Shown here one piece after another: positions 8,219 through 15,783 of a stretch of DNA of 61,908 bases. Numbering within the stretch: the first letter of the stretch is position 1; each line of letters opens with the position of its first letter. The notes under the pieces are model-generated. The model was not told where the DNA came from, ran no database searches, and saw only the letters and a list, made by a program, of their open reading frames with translations. This stretch comes from Pelagicoccus sp. SDUM812003 (lineage in GTDB: Bacteria; Verrucomicrobiota; Verrucomicrobiia; Opitutales; Opitutaceae), in contig NZ_JARXHY010000022.1 of NCBI RefSeq assembly GCF_031127815.1, forward strand, positions 1 to 61,908. Reading direction: 5' to 3'. Both the position numbers and the translations under genes were made by a program.

Positions 8219-8716
8219 TTATGCCTGAGAAAGCTGGGTGGGACGCTCGAACTCCTCGCTGAAGAGCTTGCGCAGTTTGGCTCGGGCTCGGGTGAGATCG
8301 CACAGGATGGTTCCGCGCGGCGTGTCGAGGCGTTCGCCGATTTCGCGGGCGGTGTAGCCTTCGACCACGTTGAGGTAGAGCGACTGGCGCTCCCGTGGGT
8401 TGAGCTGGGCCAGGGCGGACTCCATGTCGACGCTGTATCCGAAATCTTGATGTGTGTGCGGCTCTGGCGCTCCCTCCAGTGGGGAGAAGGACACCACCTT
8501 CTGGCGACGCAGCTGGTCGTACCAGAGGTTGCGGATGGAGGTGAAGAGAATGCGGCGGTTGGCGACTTCTCCGTATTTGCTGAGCAACTTCATCCACGAC
8601 TGTTGCACGAGATCTTGAGCGTCGCTTTCGTTTTGAGAGAGAGAGTAGGCGTATTGACGAGCGGCTCGGACGAGCTGCTCGGTGGTGAGTTGGGGGTGGT
8701 TGGTTTCCGTTTTCAT
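8219..8716 (-). CDS. ECF-type RNA polymerase sigma-70 family sigma factor
   Basis: A 165-residue sigma factor with only regions 2 and 4. Region 2 includes ESDAQDLVQQSWMKLL and the DNA-melting part ILFTSIRNLWYDQLRR. Region 4 includes LNPRERQSLYLNVVEGYTAREIGERLDTPRGTI in consecutive helices, the -35 recognition helix-turn-helix. It has no C-terminal SnoaL-like extension. It is the last gene of a six-gene operon, 12 bp after the PPOX-like gene, and no anti-sigma factor gene is adjacent. By inference it activates its own operon in response to a stress that the other products handle. Control could be by promoter use, translation or proteolysis, none of which can be read here. Confidence 0.88.
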   Translation of the reverse strand: MKTETNHPQLTTEQLVRAARQYAYSLSQNESDAQDLVQQSWMKLLSKYGEVANRRILFTSIRNLWYDQLRRQKVVSFSPLEGAPEPHTHQDFGYSVDMESALAQLNPRERQSLYLNVVEGYTAREIGERLDTPRGTILCDLTRARAKLRKLFSEEFERPTQLSQA

Positions 8717-8728
8717 GTGTCAGTTGGC

Positions 8729-9298
8729 TTAGGCGAGAATGTCGCGCATGAGTTCAGGTGTTTGTTTGATTTGTTGAAGCGTGAAGCGAGGGGTGATGTG
8801 TTTTGGGCAGTTCCAATCGAATGCTTGTATCTTAAGCGTGAATACGCGTTCGATTTTTGCGGAGCGCTCCTCTTGTTTCAGAGAGGCCGCGAAATCCGGT
8901 AGTTCGTCCAGCGTTTGCGTCGTCGCGGTGGCCCAGATCTTGAGCCGTTGCTGTTGGGCGTAATCGATCAGAAAGAGACAGGCCTTGGCGTTATCGAGCA
9001 GATTGCCGGCGCTGATGTACTGTCGGTTTCCGCTGTAGTCGGCGAAGCGCAAGGTGGTGTCGTCCACCACCTGCAGGAATCCCGTCGGCCCGCCGCGATG
9101 TTGCAGGTAGGGCCAGCCGTTTTCGCCGACTGTGGAAAGGTAGAAGTGATCGCGCGAGGCGATGAAGGCGATTTCCGCAGGGCCGAGCTGATATCGATCC
9201 ACCGCTTCTGCCCGTTGGTAGGCTTTGCGCGAAGCGTTTTCCTCCTGGAGTTGTTTGACGGTGTTGCTGAAGGTGAGCAGGGCGAAATTCTTTGGCAT
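8729..9298 (-). CDS. Pyridoxamine 5'-phosphate oxidase-like flavin-binding split-barrel protein
   Basis: A 189-residue soluble protein of the FMN-binding split-barrel superfamily. The core reads FIASRDHFYLSTVGENGWPYLQ, then HRGGPTGFLQVVDDTTLRFADYSGN, with a later LFLIDYAQQQRLKIWATAT strand, as in pyridoxamine oxidase-related proteins that bind flavin and reduce small substrates. The C terminus has one cysteine in NCPKHITPRF, a motif common in this subgroup. The substrate is unknown. It lies between the DsrE-like gene and the sigma factor, 12 bp from the latter. An intercistronic hairpin at 9324-9351 precedes it and may set its expression apart from the upstream genes. Confidence 0.8.
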   Translation of the reverse strand: MPKNFALLTFSNTVKQLQEENASRKAYQRAEAVDRYQLGPAEIAFIASRDHFYLSTVGENGWPYLQHRGGPTGFLQVVDDTTLRFADYSGNRQYISAGNLLDNAKACLFLIDYAQQQRLKIWATATTQTLDELPDFAASLKQEERSAKIERVFTLKIQAFDWNCPKHITPRFTLQQIKQTPELMRDILA

Positions 9299-9323
9299 GG
9301 CGGGGAAATGGGTTGGGCGGGAT

Positions 9324-9351
9324 GCGGGAGAGCCGTTGGCGACTCTCCCGC
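9324..9351 (-). other. Intercistronic hairpin inside the sigma-factor operon
   Basis: Perfect 9-bp arms GCGGGAGAG and CTCTCCCGC with a 10-nt loop lie between the DsrE-like and PPOX-like genes. No T tract follows on the minus strand. It could protect or process the mRNA, or attenuate transcription, so that the PPOX/sigma part differs in level from the first four genes. Confidence 0.5.
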
Positions 9352-9379
9352 GGTTGCTATGTTCTTCCTGGTCCCTCGA

Positions 9380-9754
9380 CTAAAAGGTGATGATCTGGCG
9401 TCCGTCCTTCTGCAGCTGATAGAAGCTCGGCAGTCCGGAGGTGCCGGGAACGGGGTTGCCCTTGATGAGGGCGAAGCCGTTTTTCTCCGCTTCCTCGGTG
9501 CCGCCGAAGACGTCGGCGCAGCCGCAGGAGACCCCGTCGACCTTGTCCGATACGGCTTGGAAGAGCTCGTAGGCGATGTGATCCTCCTTGGTCAATTCCG
9601 CTACCCAGCGGGTGGCGGCTCCTTGGAATTGGATGATCACGTCCGCTCCCGCCTGCTTGTAGTCGTAGGCGGCGGCGAGAGCGTTGAATACGCGGCCAAG
9701 GGCTTCTTCGGATCCGGAGTTAGGATCGGATAATATGACGATTGCTGTTTTCAT
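9380..9754 (-). CDS. DsrE family protein
   Basis: A 124-residue protein with the DsrE/TusD-like fold. It opens with TAIVILSDPNSGSEEALGRVFNAL, has an ADVIIQFQGAATRW strand-turn, and ends with SFYQLQKDGRQIITF. The cysteines in SCGCADVFGG (about 75-84) sit at the usual place for the family's reactive or sulfur-carrying cysteine. DsrE-like proteins take part in sulfur transfer or persulfide chemistry, but many single-gene forms have no known role. In this operon it stands between DUF1348 and PPOX-like proteins, which hints at handling reactive sulfur, oxygen or electrophile species; that is inference. Confidence 0.82.
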   Translation of the reverse strand: MKTAIVILSDPNSGSEEALGRVFNALAAAYDYKQAGADVIIQFQGAATRWVAELTKEDHIAYELFQAVSDKVDGVSCGCADVFGGTEEAEKNGFALIKGNPVPGTSGLPSFYQLQKDGRQIITF

Positions 9755-9806
9755 AGTGTGTTTCTTTGTGTGAATAGTTGTTTTAGAAAAATGGATACGA
9801 TTGCTT

Positions 9807-10235
9807 TCAGAACAGCGTGCGTTCCGATTCTTGGATACGCAGGTCGTTGATGCTTGCTTCGCGGCGTCGCATCTGTCCGTTAGCGGCGAACTCCCACATC
9901 TCGTTTCCGTGAGAGCGGTACCACTGGTTGCTGTCGTCGCGCCATTCGTAGATGAAGGTCACCGCGATGCGGTTTTCGGTGAAGGCCCACAGCGTTTTCT
10001 TGAGCTTGTAGTCCAGCTCCCGCTGCCACTTGCGTTCGAGAAAGGCTTGAACCTGATCGCGTCCTTGCAGGAATTCCGAGCGGTTGCGCCAGACCGTGTC
10101 CGGCGTGTAGGCCAAGGATACCTTTTTCGGGTCGCGGGAGTTCCAGGCGTCCTCGGCTGCTTGCACCTTCGCTTTGGCTGTCTCTAGGGAGAATGGCGGA
10201 AGCGGAGGGCGTGACTCTACTGCTGTATTGGTCAT
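9807..10235 (-). CDS. DUF1348 / NTF2-like (SnoaL-type) protein
   Basis: A 142-residue NTF2-like protein. The sequence follows the DUF1348 pattern closely: [60 protein letters not shown], then [11 protein letters not shown] and [12 protein letters not shown]. The family forms cone-shaped barrels with a pocket, and no reaction has been established. It stops just after [16 protein letters not shown]. From memory family members usually continue for about 15 residues with a Pro/Gly/Arg-rich tail, which is absent here. The start lies 1 bp from the end of the preceding membrane protein gene. SnoaL-like proteins are typical neighbours, or fused domains, of ECF41-type sigma factors. Confidence 0.85.
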   Translation of the reverse strand: MTNTAVESRPPLPPFSLETAKAKVQAAEDAWNSRDPKKVSLAYTPDTVWRNRSEFLQGRDQVQAFLERKWQRELDYKLKKTLWAFTENRIAVTFIYEWRDDSNQWYRSHGNEMWEFAANGQMRRREASINDLRIQESERTLF

Positions 10236-10236
10236 C

Positions 10237-10695
10237 TTAGTACGCGGAGCTTGCTTTCTGTTCTTCGCAGATTCCGAAGGCGCTGCAGAATCGGCTCTTG
10301 GGGTTGAGCAGCAGGGCCAGCGGTACCATGTAGGCGTAGTGGCGAACCAGCGAAATGACGGGTAGAGCCTTGTTGAGGTCCCATCCCGCGATGCCGGCTC
10401 CCAGCAGGGGGAACATGAAGAGCCATACGATCAGCACGGTCTGAGCGGTGGTGTAGGCGAAGGCTCGGAACCATTCCGGTCCGAAAAGAGACGGTCGCAG
10501 GGCGGCGTAGATGACGGCGAGGGCGATGCCGTTTCCGTAGTGAACGGGAAGGCCGCCGAGCAGGCCGAAACCGAGTTTTTGCCCGATGAGCCCGGGAATG
10601 TCCCACCAGGTTCCGGTCATGACGAAACCTGAGATATCGAAGAGTAGAGTGCCGATGATTCCGGCGATGATGGATGCGGTCCAGTTGATTTTCAT
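10237..10695 (-). CDS. Small integral membrane protein, four predicted spans
   Basis: A 152-residue hydrophobic protein that I do not assign to a family. Membrane segments are visible at about 7-27 ([20 protein letters not shown]), 43-66 ([23 protein letters not shown]), 78-103 (the [20 protein letters not shown] region) and 119-132 ([10 protein letters not shown]). The C terminus is cytoplasmic-looking and has two cysteines ([13 protein letters not shown]). It is the second gene of the operon, 45 bp after the AhpD-like gene and 1 bp before the DUF1348 gene. By position it could be the membrane anchor or sensor of the system, possibly linked to the sigma factor, but nothing in its sequence proves that. 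Confidence 0.6.
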   Translation of the reverse strand: MKINWTASIIAGIIGTLLFDISGFVMTGTWWDIPGLIGQKLGFGLLGGLPVHYGNGIALAVIYAALRPSLFGPEWFRAFAYTTAQTVLIVWLFMFPLLGAGIAGWDLNKALPVISLVRHYAYMVPLALLLNPKSRFCSAFGICEEQKASSAY

Positions 10696-10740
10696 TGTTG
10701 TATTCAGTTTTTGGTTATGATTGGTGAGAGTCTTCTCGGT

Positions 10741-11295
10741 CTAGTCTTGCAGCTCGCTGGGAGCTGGGGCGTCGAGAGGGGGACGAGAAAGGTTGTTGAT
10801 CAGGTTGGCGAAATGGACTTGGGCCACGGTGGCGATCGCTTCCACCAGCAGTTGATCGTCGTCGCTGTACTGGCGGGCTTCTTCCAGCTCGGTTTCGCTC
10901 AGGTGGCCTTGCTTGCCCACTAGGTTCTGGGCGAAGCGCAGCAGGGCCTCGTCCTTGCGACTGCTGGACGTCGCTTGGCGGCAGAGCTGGATTTCCTCCT
11001 CCGAAAGGCCGAGTTCACGGGCCTTTTCAGCATGAGCGGCGAGGTCGTACTCGCTGCTGTTGAGCTCGCTCACCGCGATTGCGATCTTGCGGCGGACCGT
11101 TTCCGGGAGGGCGCTGCGGTCGAGGGCGTCGCTGAATGCCAGATAGGCCTCCAGGATGACCGGGGCGTCGGCTAGAGTCCGGACAAACTGGTCAAAGGTC
11201 CGCTCTCCCTTCTGATAACTTTGCAGGCTGTGAGCCAGCGGCGAGGGCAGTCTGGAAAAATCGATTGGATTGATGCGCGGCAGTGGCGAGTTCAT
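10741..11295 (-). CDS. AhpD/carboxymuconolactone decarboxylase-like protein lacking the CxxC pair
   Basis: A 184-residue helical protein of the AhpD-like superfamily. The N-terminal half (VRTLADAPVILEAYLAFSDAL, then ETVRRKIAIAVSELN) and the motif AAHAEKARELGLSEEEI are typical. Where family members have the redox pair CxxC followed by xxAH, this protein reads SSEYDLAAH, so both cysteines are replaced while the following histidine is kept. The minus-strand codons AGC AGC GAG TAC GAC were checked. It therefore probably cannot act as a thiol peroxidase reductant, and may be a decarboxylase-like or binding protein. It heads the operon that ends with an ECF sigma factor. AAGGA lies about 6 nt before its ATG. 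Confidence 0.78.
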   Translation of the reverse strand: MNSPLPRINPIDFSRLPSPLAHSLQSYQKGERTFDQFVRTLADAPVILEAYLAFSDALDRSALPETVRRKIAIAVSELNSSEYDLAAHAEKARELGLSEEEIQLCRQATSSSRKDEALLRFAQNLVGKQGHLSETELEEARQYSDDDQLLVEAIATVAQVHFANLINNLSRPPLDAPAPSELQD

Positions 11296-11677
11296 GCCAA
11301 TCCTTAATCATCGGGCGTGCCAAGGGCTTTGAGTTTATCTTAACTCCCTGATGGAAAGGGGAATAAAAAAACAGCGGGTTTCGGTCGGTAGGACGAAAAA
11401 TTGAGGAGCACGAAATCTCGAGCTGAAACGCACGAAATCTCGTGATCCATTGCTCCCTTTGGACCCTTTGGTAGAGGCCGATATCGCTGCGGTGTCCTAA
11501 CTCTCGCTGCGCATGCCGCAGGAGCGCAGCTGCGTTCGTCTGCTGGCTCAAGCGGTGCGGGGCTCTGCGCTGCTAGGCTTGAAGCCCAGCGCGCTCGCCT
11601 CCGGTTTGAAGACGTTCAGTCCCGCCCTGAAAGTCAGCAGTGGCTTGTTGGAAAAGTGATGTCGGTGTGAAAAGCGG

Positions 11678-11698
11678 GCCCGGAGGTCCCGCTCCACC
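11678..11698 (+). repeat. Dispersed G/C-rich intergenic repeat, copy 1
   Basis: The 21-mer GCCCGGAGGTCCCGCTCCAC plus C is identical to 61872-61892. Reverse-complemented and with two extra G residues, its core also appears at 13997-14012. A second shared piece, GCGACCT followed by CxAGCG or CGAGCG, lies within 60 bp of both full copies. All copies are intergenic. Confidence 0.7.
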
Positions 11699-11737
11699 GT
11701 CCATCTGTCGAGATAAGGAGGAACGCGACCTCCAAGC

Positions 11738-11782
11738 GCGTTCAAAGGCGTGGCACGGCGGCTACGCCCTGCCTTTGAACGC
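11738..11782 (-). terminator. Long hairpin, possible terminator of the TMTC-like gene
   Basis: The 12-bp perfect arms GCGTTCAAAGGC (11738-11749) and GCCTTTGAACGC (11771-11782) enclose about 21 nt that can pair further (GT...AC, GGC...GCC). It lies 28 bp beyond the TMTC-like stop on the minus strand. No T run follows, so it may instead be part of the dispersed repeat. Confidence 0.4.
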
Positions 11783-11809
11783 TGTGGCGTATTCGAAAAA
11801 TCGTTACGT

Positions 11810-13891
11810 TTATCGGTTTTTTAGCTGCTCCAGTCTCACTAGGTTCTTGCGTGCGGTCTCGAAGGTGGGGTCGATTTCCAGAGCTCGCTTCCAGTGGGAT
11901 TCGGCCAGCTGCGGGCGTCCGGTCTGCACGTAGATGAAAGCCAGACCGTTGTGGGCTTCGAGGTTGGTCGGATCGTGCTCAAGGGCCTTTTGGAAGAGTG
12001 CGACGGCTTCCGGATAGTTTTCGGGCTGGGGTGTGAGGGCGAGAGCCAGGCTGTAGTAGGTGGGGCCGTAGCTTGGGTCGAGCTCCAGCGCTCTGCGCAG
12101 GTGCTCGATGGCCTCGGCGCGTCGCGGAGCGATCTTGGCCATCTCATGTCCGTAAGCCTGATGATAAGACGCGTTGTCAGGCTCAAGGCGCAGAGCTTCC
12201 TCGAAGTGGGCCATGCCTTCAGGCCATCGGTTCGGAATCTTTGTCAGCAGCTTCGCCAATTCGTAGTGAGGAGGAGAATACAAGGGGTTGCTTTCGATGG
12301 CGGTTTCGAAAAGCTCGATGGCCTGTTCCTGACCTTGCGGGTTCTTGGCGATCTTGCTGCCGAGGCTGTGCAGGGCTTCGGCGAAATTGGGTCGCAATTC
12401 GATGGCGCGTAGAAACTGTCGCTGGGCGTCGGCTTGTCGTCCGGGGATGCGATCGAGCATCAGGCCGTAGCCGTAGTGAGCGTCGGGCGATCCAGGGTTG
12501 AGCTCGATAGCTCGCTCGTAGTGGCTGATAGCTTCCTTCTCGTATCCATCTTTCTTTGACAGAGACCAGGCGAGGATGCGATGGGCCATCCAGTTGTCGG
12601 TTCGCTCCACCGTGGCGCGGAAGAGGGTTTCGTTGTTCACGTAGAGAGCGCTTTGCTCGCGAGCCAGCCCGATCAAGGCGAAGACGAGGAGAGCGACGAA
12701 GCCGCCGAGCAGCAGCCTTCCGATTTTCGGCAGGGAGACGAGAAGCAGGGAAACGGCTGCCGGTGCGCCAGCGAACAGGCTGAGATTGGCCAGGTACTGG
12801 AAGTGATCCGCAGTGTAGGAGAAGGCGAAAGGGAACACGTTCACGAAACCGAGAGCCGGGAAAAGCGAACCAACGAAGAGCAGCCAGACGGCGAGCGGGC
12901 CGCGGGCTTCGCGGCGAGACAGCCACCACAGCCCAGCGGTCAGGACCAAGGCGGCCGCCAGGTATCCGATCCAGCCCATGGCCAAAGCAGGCACGTCCCA
13001 GAGCTCGTAGAAGAATGCCAGATCGGTCGGCCATGCGAAGGAGCCCAGGTAGAACCAGACGATGCGACTGGCCAGCAGCGTCCGCTCCAGAAGGTCGAGA
13101 TCGTAGCCGGCTCCGTCCGCTCCGATGAGGTTCTTTTCGATCCATGCCGTGCTGAGCCCGCTGACGAGAGCCAGAGCGAACCATGGGAGCAGCGGCTTCA
13201 CGTCGCGTCGCCAGGAGAGGGCGCCGTTTTTCCACCAGATCACTACCAGCAGGGCGGCGGGCAGGGTGGCGGTGACGGTTTTCGTTAGCAGAGCCAAGAC
13301 GAAAGGCAGGGCGGCCAGGGCGTAGTGGAGCTTGTTTCTCGTTTCGTAAAAACGCAAATAGGCTAGGGCTGCTAGAAGGTAGAAGACTAGCGAGAGGGTG
13401 TTTTTCTGCTCGGAAATCCATGCCACCGATTCGACGCAAACCGGGTGGACCACGAAGAGAATCGCTGCCAGCCATTCCGCTCCGGGAGGGATTTGGAATC
13501 TTGGTTTCGACGCGCTTGTTTCATCCCCGCTCGACGGGCGAAACCAGAGCCGTCGCAGCAGCATGGCCAGCAAGCAGGCGGCGAGGGCGTGCTGCAGGGT
13601 ATTGTTCAAGTGGTAGGCGAAAGTGGAGTCGCCCCAGATCTGATGCTGCAGCCAAAACGCGCTGTGCAGAACCGGGTAGTACTGCTGGGTGGCTAGCACG
13701 TCGGTCCAGATGCGCCCCAGTCCCTCCAGTGACTGCAGTTCCTGCTTGGTGACGTGGGCGGGGTCGTCCCAGAGCAGCTCGCCGTGCATGGAGGGCCAGT
13801 AGCAGACGAGAGCTAGGAGAAACACCAGGATCGCCATCGCCGGAGCGAACTTGGGGCTGTGGAGGAAGGACTGAAAGCGGGGGCTTGGCAT
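11810..13891 (-). CDS. TMTC-like membrane glycosyltransferase with C-terminal TPR repeats
   Basis: A 693-residue inner-membrane protein. After one N-terminal span come HGELLWDDPAHV, WLQHQIWG and HLNNTLQHALAACLL, then about nine more spans to residue 410. The WDD acidic motif in the first periplasmic loop and the HLxN motif resemble bacterial relatives of TMTC, a GT-C fold family. The C-terminal 260 residues are TPR repeats (AISHYERAIELNPGSPDAHYG, EAIEHLRRALELDPSY and others). TMTC proteins in animals O-mannosylate cadherins; bacterial homologues are common and uncharacterised, so substrate and donor are unknown. I chose the ATG at 13891 rather than the TTG five codons upstream. Confidence 0.78.
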   Translation of the reverse strand: MPSPRFQSFLHSPKFAPAMAILVFLLALVCYWPSMHGELLWDDPAHVTKQELQSLEGLGRIWTDVLATQQYYPVLHSAFWLQHQIWGDSTFAYHLNNTLQHALAACLLAMLLRRLWFRPSSGDETSASKPRFQIPPGAEWLAAILFVVHPVCVESVAWISEQKNTLSLVFYLLAALAYLRFYETRNKLHYALAALPFVLALLTKTVTATLPAALLVVIWWKNGALSWRRDVKPLLPWFALALVSGLSTAWIEKNLIGADGAGYDLDLLERTLLASRIVWFYLGSFAWPTDLAFFYELWDVPALAMGWIGYLAAALVLTAGLWWLSRREARGPLAVWLLFVGSLFPALGFVNVFPFAFSYTADHFQYLANLSLFAGAPAAVSLLLVSLPKIGRLLLGGFVALLVFALIGLAREQSALYVNNETLFRATVERTDNWMAHRILAWSLSKKDGYEKEAISHYERAIELNPGSPDAHYGYGLMLDRIPGRQADAQRQFLRAIELRPNFAEALHSLGSKIAKNPQGQEQAIELFETAIESNPLYSPPHYELAKLLTKIPNRWPEGMAHFEEALRLEPDNASYHQAYGHEMAKIAPRRAEAIEHLRRALELDPSYGPTYYSLALALTPQPENYPEAVALFQKALEHDPTNLEAHNGLAFIYVQTGRPQLAESHWKRALEIDPTFETARKNLVRLEQLKNR

Positions 13892-13996
13892 GAGCGAATG
13901 GAGCAAGGCGACCTTTTCAGGAGGAGCCTCTCGAGGGTTGACTTATGCGGGGATGTCCCAGCCGATCAAGACCGCAATGGACGCCTGCTGGTGCGC

Positions 13997-14012
13997 GTGG
14001 AGCGGGGGACCT
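13997..14012 (-). repeat. Dispersed G/C-rich intergenic repeat, degenerate copy
   Basis: GTGGAGCGGGGGACCT is the reverse complement of the AGGTCCCGCTCCAC core of the repeats at 11678-11698 and 61872-61892, with two extra G residues. It lies just upstream of tRNA-Glu. The match is short and could be partly chance. Confidence 0.4.
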
Positions 14013-14109
14013 AGATGTTGGAGGGGGCGAGGTCGGCCGCCCCGACCGGAAGCAAAATTTCTTGCATGTGAAAGGCGCTTTTCTACCGTTCGCTGCTTTG
14101 TGCCAGTTG

Positions 14110-14187
14110 GTCCCGTTCGTCTAGCCAGGTTTAGGACACTTGGATTTCATCCAAGAGACAGAGGTTCGAATCCTTTACGGGACGCCA
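14110..14187 (+). tRNA. tRNA-Glu (anticodon TTC)
   Basis: All four arms can be drawn. The acceptor stem GTCCCGT pairs with ACGGGAC, with encoded CCA at 14185-14187. The anticodon arm CTTGG / CCAAG encloses the loop ATTTCAT with anticodon TTC at 14146-14148. The T arm AGAGG / CCTTT encloses TTCGAAT. The D arm region TCTAGCCAGGTTTAGGA is normal for bacterial tRNA-Glu. It would be the glutamate acceptor for GAA/GAG codons and the substrate for tetrapyrrole synthesis. Its 3' end is repeated 147 bp downstream, see 14316-14334. Confidence 0.96.
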
Positions 14188-14315
14188 GCTCTGAAGGAGA
14201 TGGTGGCGGGGAAAGGATGAGAACCGTAAAAGAGAGGTTCGACGTAGCGAGCCTGCGAGCGGAGAAGGGGCGCGCGAAGAGCGAGTCCGCAGGACTTGAA
14301 GCGTCAGCGACAACC

Positions 14316-14334
14316 AATCCTTTACGGGCCGCCA
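14316..14334 (+). repeat. Duplicated 3' end of tRNA-Glu (possible att-site scar)
   Basis: AATCCTTTACGGGCCGCCA matches 18 of 19 bases of the tRNA-Glu 3' end at 14169-14187 (AATCCTTTACGGGACGCCA), in the same orientation and 147 bp apart. Integration of elements into tRNA 3' ends leaves such direct repeats. No integrase gene remains between them. Confidence 0.65.
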
Positions 14335-14355
14335 AAGCCGTGGGCTTTGGCGGCC
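14327..14355. repeat. Perfect 13-bp hairpin next to the tRNA repeat
   Basis: The arms GGCCGCCAAAGCC and GGCTTTGGCGGCC are separated by GTG. The left arm overlaps the duplicated tRNA end. No T run follows, so a simple terminator is less likely than an att-associated or recombination remnant structure. It could still end tRNA read-through. Confidence 0.65.
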
Positions 14356-14628
14356 TGGTCGATGCTGCTGCGCACGACTTGGCGCATCGTGTTAAGGTTG
14401 TTGCGCTGGGAAGAGAGCGGACATCTGCCGCCACTGCCTCGCGAGTAGTGTTTTCGCGAACGTTGAGGGCTCGTCTTTGAAGGGTGGAATTGCGATCGCG
14501 CGTCCCCCATGCGATCGGACTACCCGTTGGCGGGGTCGTTGATTTTCATTGATTTCGGACTAACTTTACCCGGGGCCGGTCGGGCCCATTGGGGAAATGG
14601 CGGGACAGGGGGGTGAATCAAGTGTCAA

Positions 14629-15640
14629 GTGGGCGTGCGAGGATGTACTGGGCTTGGTATGCGACCAAGTAAGGCTTGGGAAAGACCCGTTACGACTGTT
14701 TGCCCCATTTGCCCCTGGTCGCCCGCTGTGACGGCGCGGGTGGCCGCTTTCGCGCTTTTCGTGGTGGCAACTCTGTGCCAGGTAGAGGTGGTGGATCCGG
14801 ACTTGAGCCTGCGGCAGTACGGGAGCCGCCGAGACCACGGCTTGCCGGCGAATGTGGTGCGGACACTCGCTCAGTCCTCAGATGGGCGAATCTGGCTGGG
14901 CACCTCGGCCGGGCTGGTCTTTTTCGACGGGGCCAGTTTTCGAATGGCAGGCGACTTGGCGGATGAGGAAGCTGGCGGTCGGATGATCTCCAGTCTCGCT
15001 GGCCGAGTCCGAGGACGGCAGCATATGGATTGGCACCTCCAATGGTCTGACGCAGCTTTCTGATACGCTCTTTCCAACCAACGCTTCCTCGGAAGGCAAT
15101 GGTGTCGGATGCGGCCCTGTCGGTGGCGAGTGGGGTTGACGGAGCCGTTTGGATCGGAACGCCCAATGGGGTGTCTCGCTACCGGGACGGCCGCTTCCAG
15201 AACTTTGGTCGCGGCGCTTCCGACGGATTCACTTCAAGTTGGATCGAGCGAATTTTCGTGGCTCGGGATGGCGACGTGTACTTTTTCGGCTCGCGATAGA
15301 ACATGGATCGCTTCGTGGATGATTGCGTGGTCGGATGCGTGAGGCGGGGCTTGCGCATAGAGTAGGGCGATGCGAACGTCCTCACTCGTAGCGACGGCCT
15401 GCATGAGGACTCGGTGTACGCGATTGTGCCCGACGGGCTGGGATATTTGTGGATGGACGCGAGCCGAGGCATTTTCCGGGTCGAAAAGGCGGCCATGAAA
15501 GCGGTGGCGGAGGGCCGCGCGGCGTGGTTGCAATGCGATGTCTACGAAGGGCTGGAGGTCGCTCGCAGCGCGGATAAGGTGTCTGAGGAATTTTCTGCCT
15601 GCGATCGGCCTTTTCAGGGCGCTCATCAAGGAGCGGTCGA
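14629..15640 (+). pseudogene. Decayed Reg_prop (two-component propeller) sensor gene
   Basis: This is the remains of a periplasmic seven-bladed propeller sensor. An opening frame reads YGSRRDHGLPANVVRTLAQSS and DGRIWLGTSAGLVFFDG. The match then moves to another frame near 15000 (DGSIWIGTSNGLTQL) and again near 15095 (DGAVWIGTPNGVSRYRDGRF), and meets TAG at 15297. Further downstream DGLHEDSVYAIV, GYLWMDASRGIFRVEKAAM and CDVYEGLE are recognisable as the end of a propeller domain. At least two frameshifts and one internal loss are therefore present, and the kinase or GGDEF output part is gone. It follows the tRNA-Glu scar, which suggests a decaying accessory patch. Sequencing error cannot explain all lesions. 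Confidence 0.75.
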
Positions 15641-15783
15641 ATACTTCGATCAAACGCTGAGTGATCCCTCTGTATTCAACTTCTGTGACAATCCCAAAAC
15701 GCCGACTTGGCTCGAAGGCGCGACGACGAGTTCCAACTTAGGTCGACCTGTCGGTTTTGGCGATCAAGGAAGAAACGCCTTCA

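Larger units (their letters stand above)
11296..11809. other. Intergenic region with dispersed repeat and long hairpin
   Basis: This 514-base gap lies between the AhpD-like gene start and the TMTC-like gene end, and should hold the promoter of the sigma operon. No clear core promoter was found. It contains a G/C-rich 21-mer at 11678-11698 that recurs at 61872-61892, and a long hairpin at 11738-11782. No convincing coding potential was seen. Confidence 0.5.
14188..14628. other. Intergenic region downstream of tRNA-Glu with duplicated tRNA 3' end
   Basis: About 440 bases. It contains the 19-nt copy of the tRNA-Glu 3' end and an overlapping 13-bp hairpin. The rest shows no convincing gene. The base composition around 14230-14310 (alternating GCGAG-type motifs) gives long open frames by chance only. 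Confidence 0.5.
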
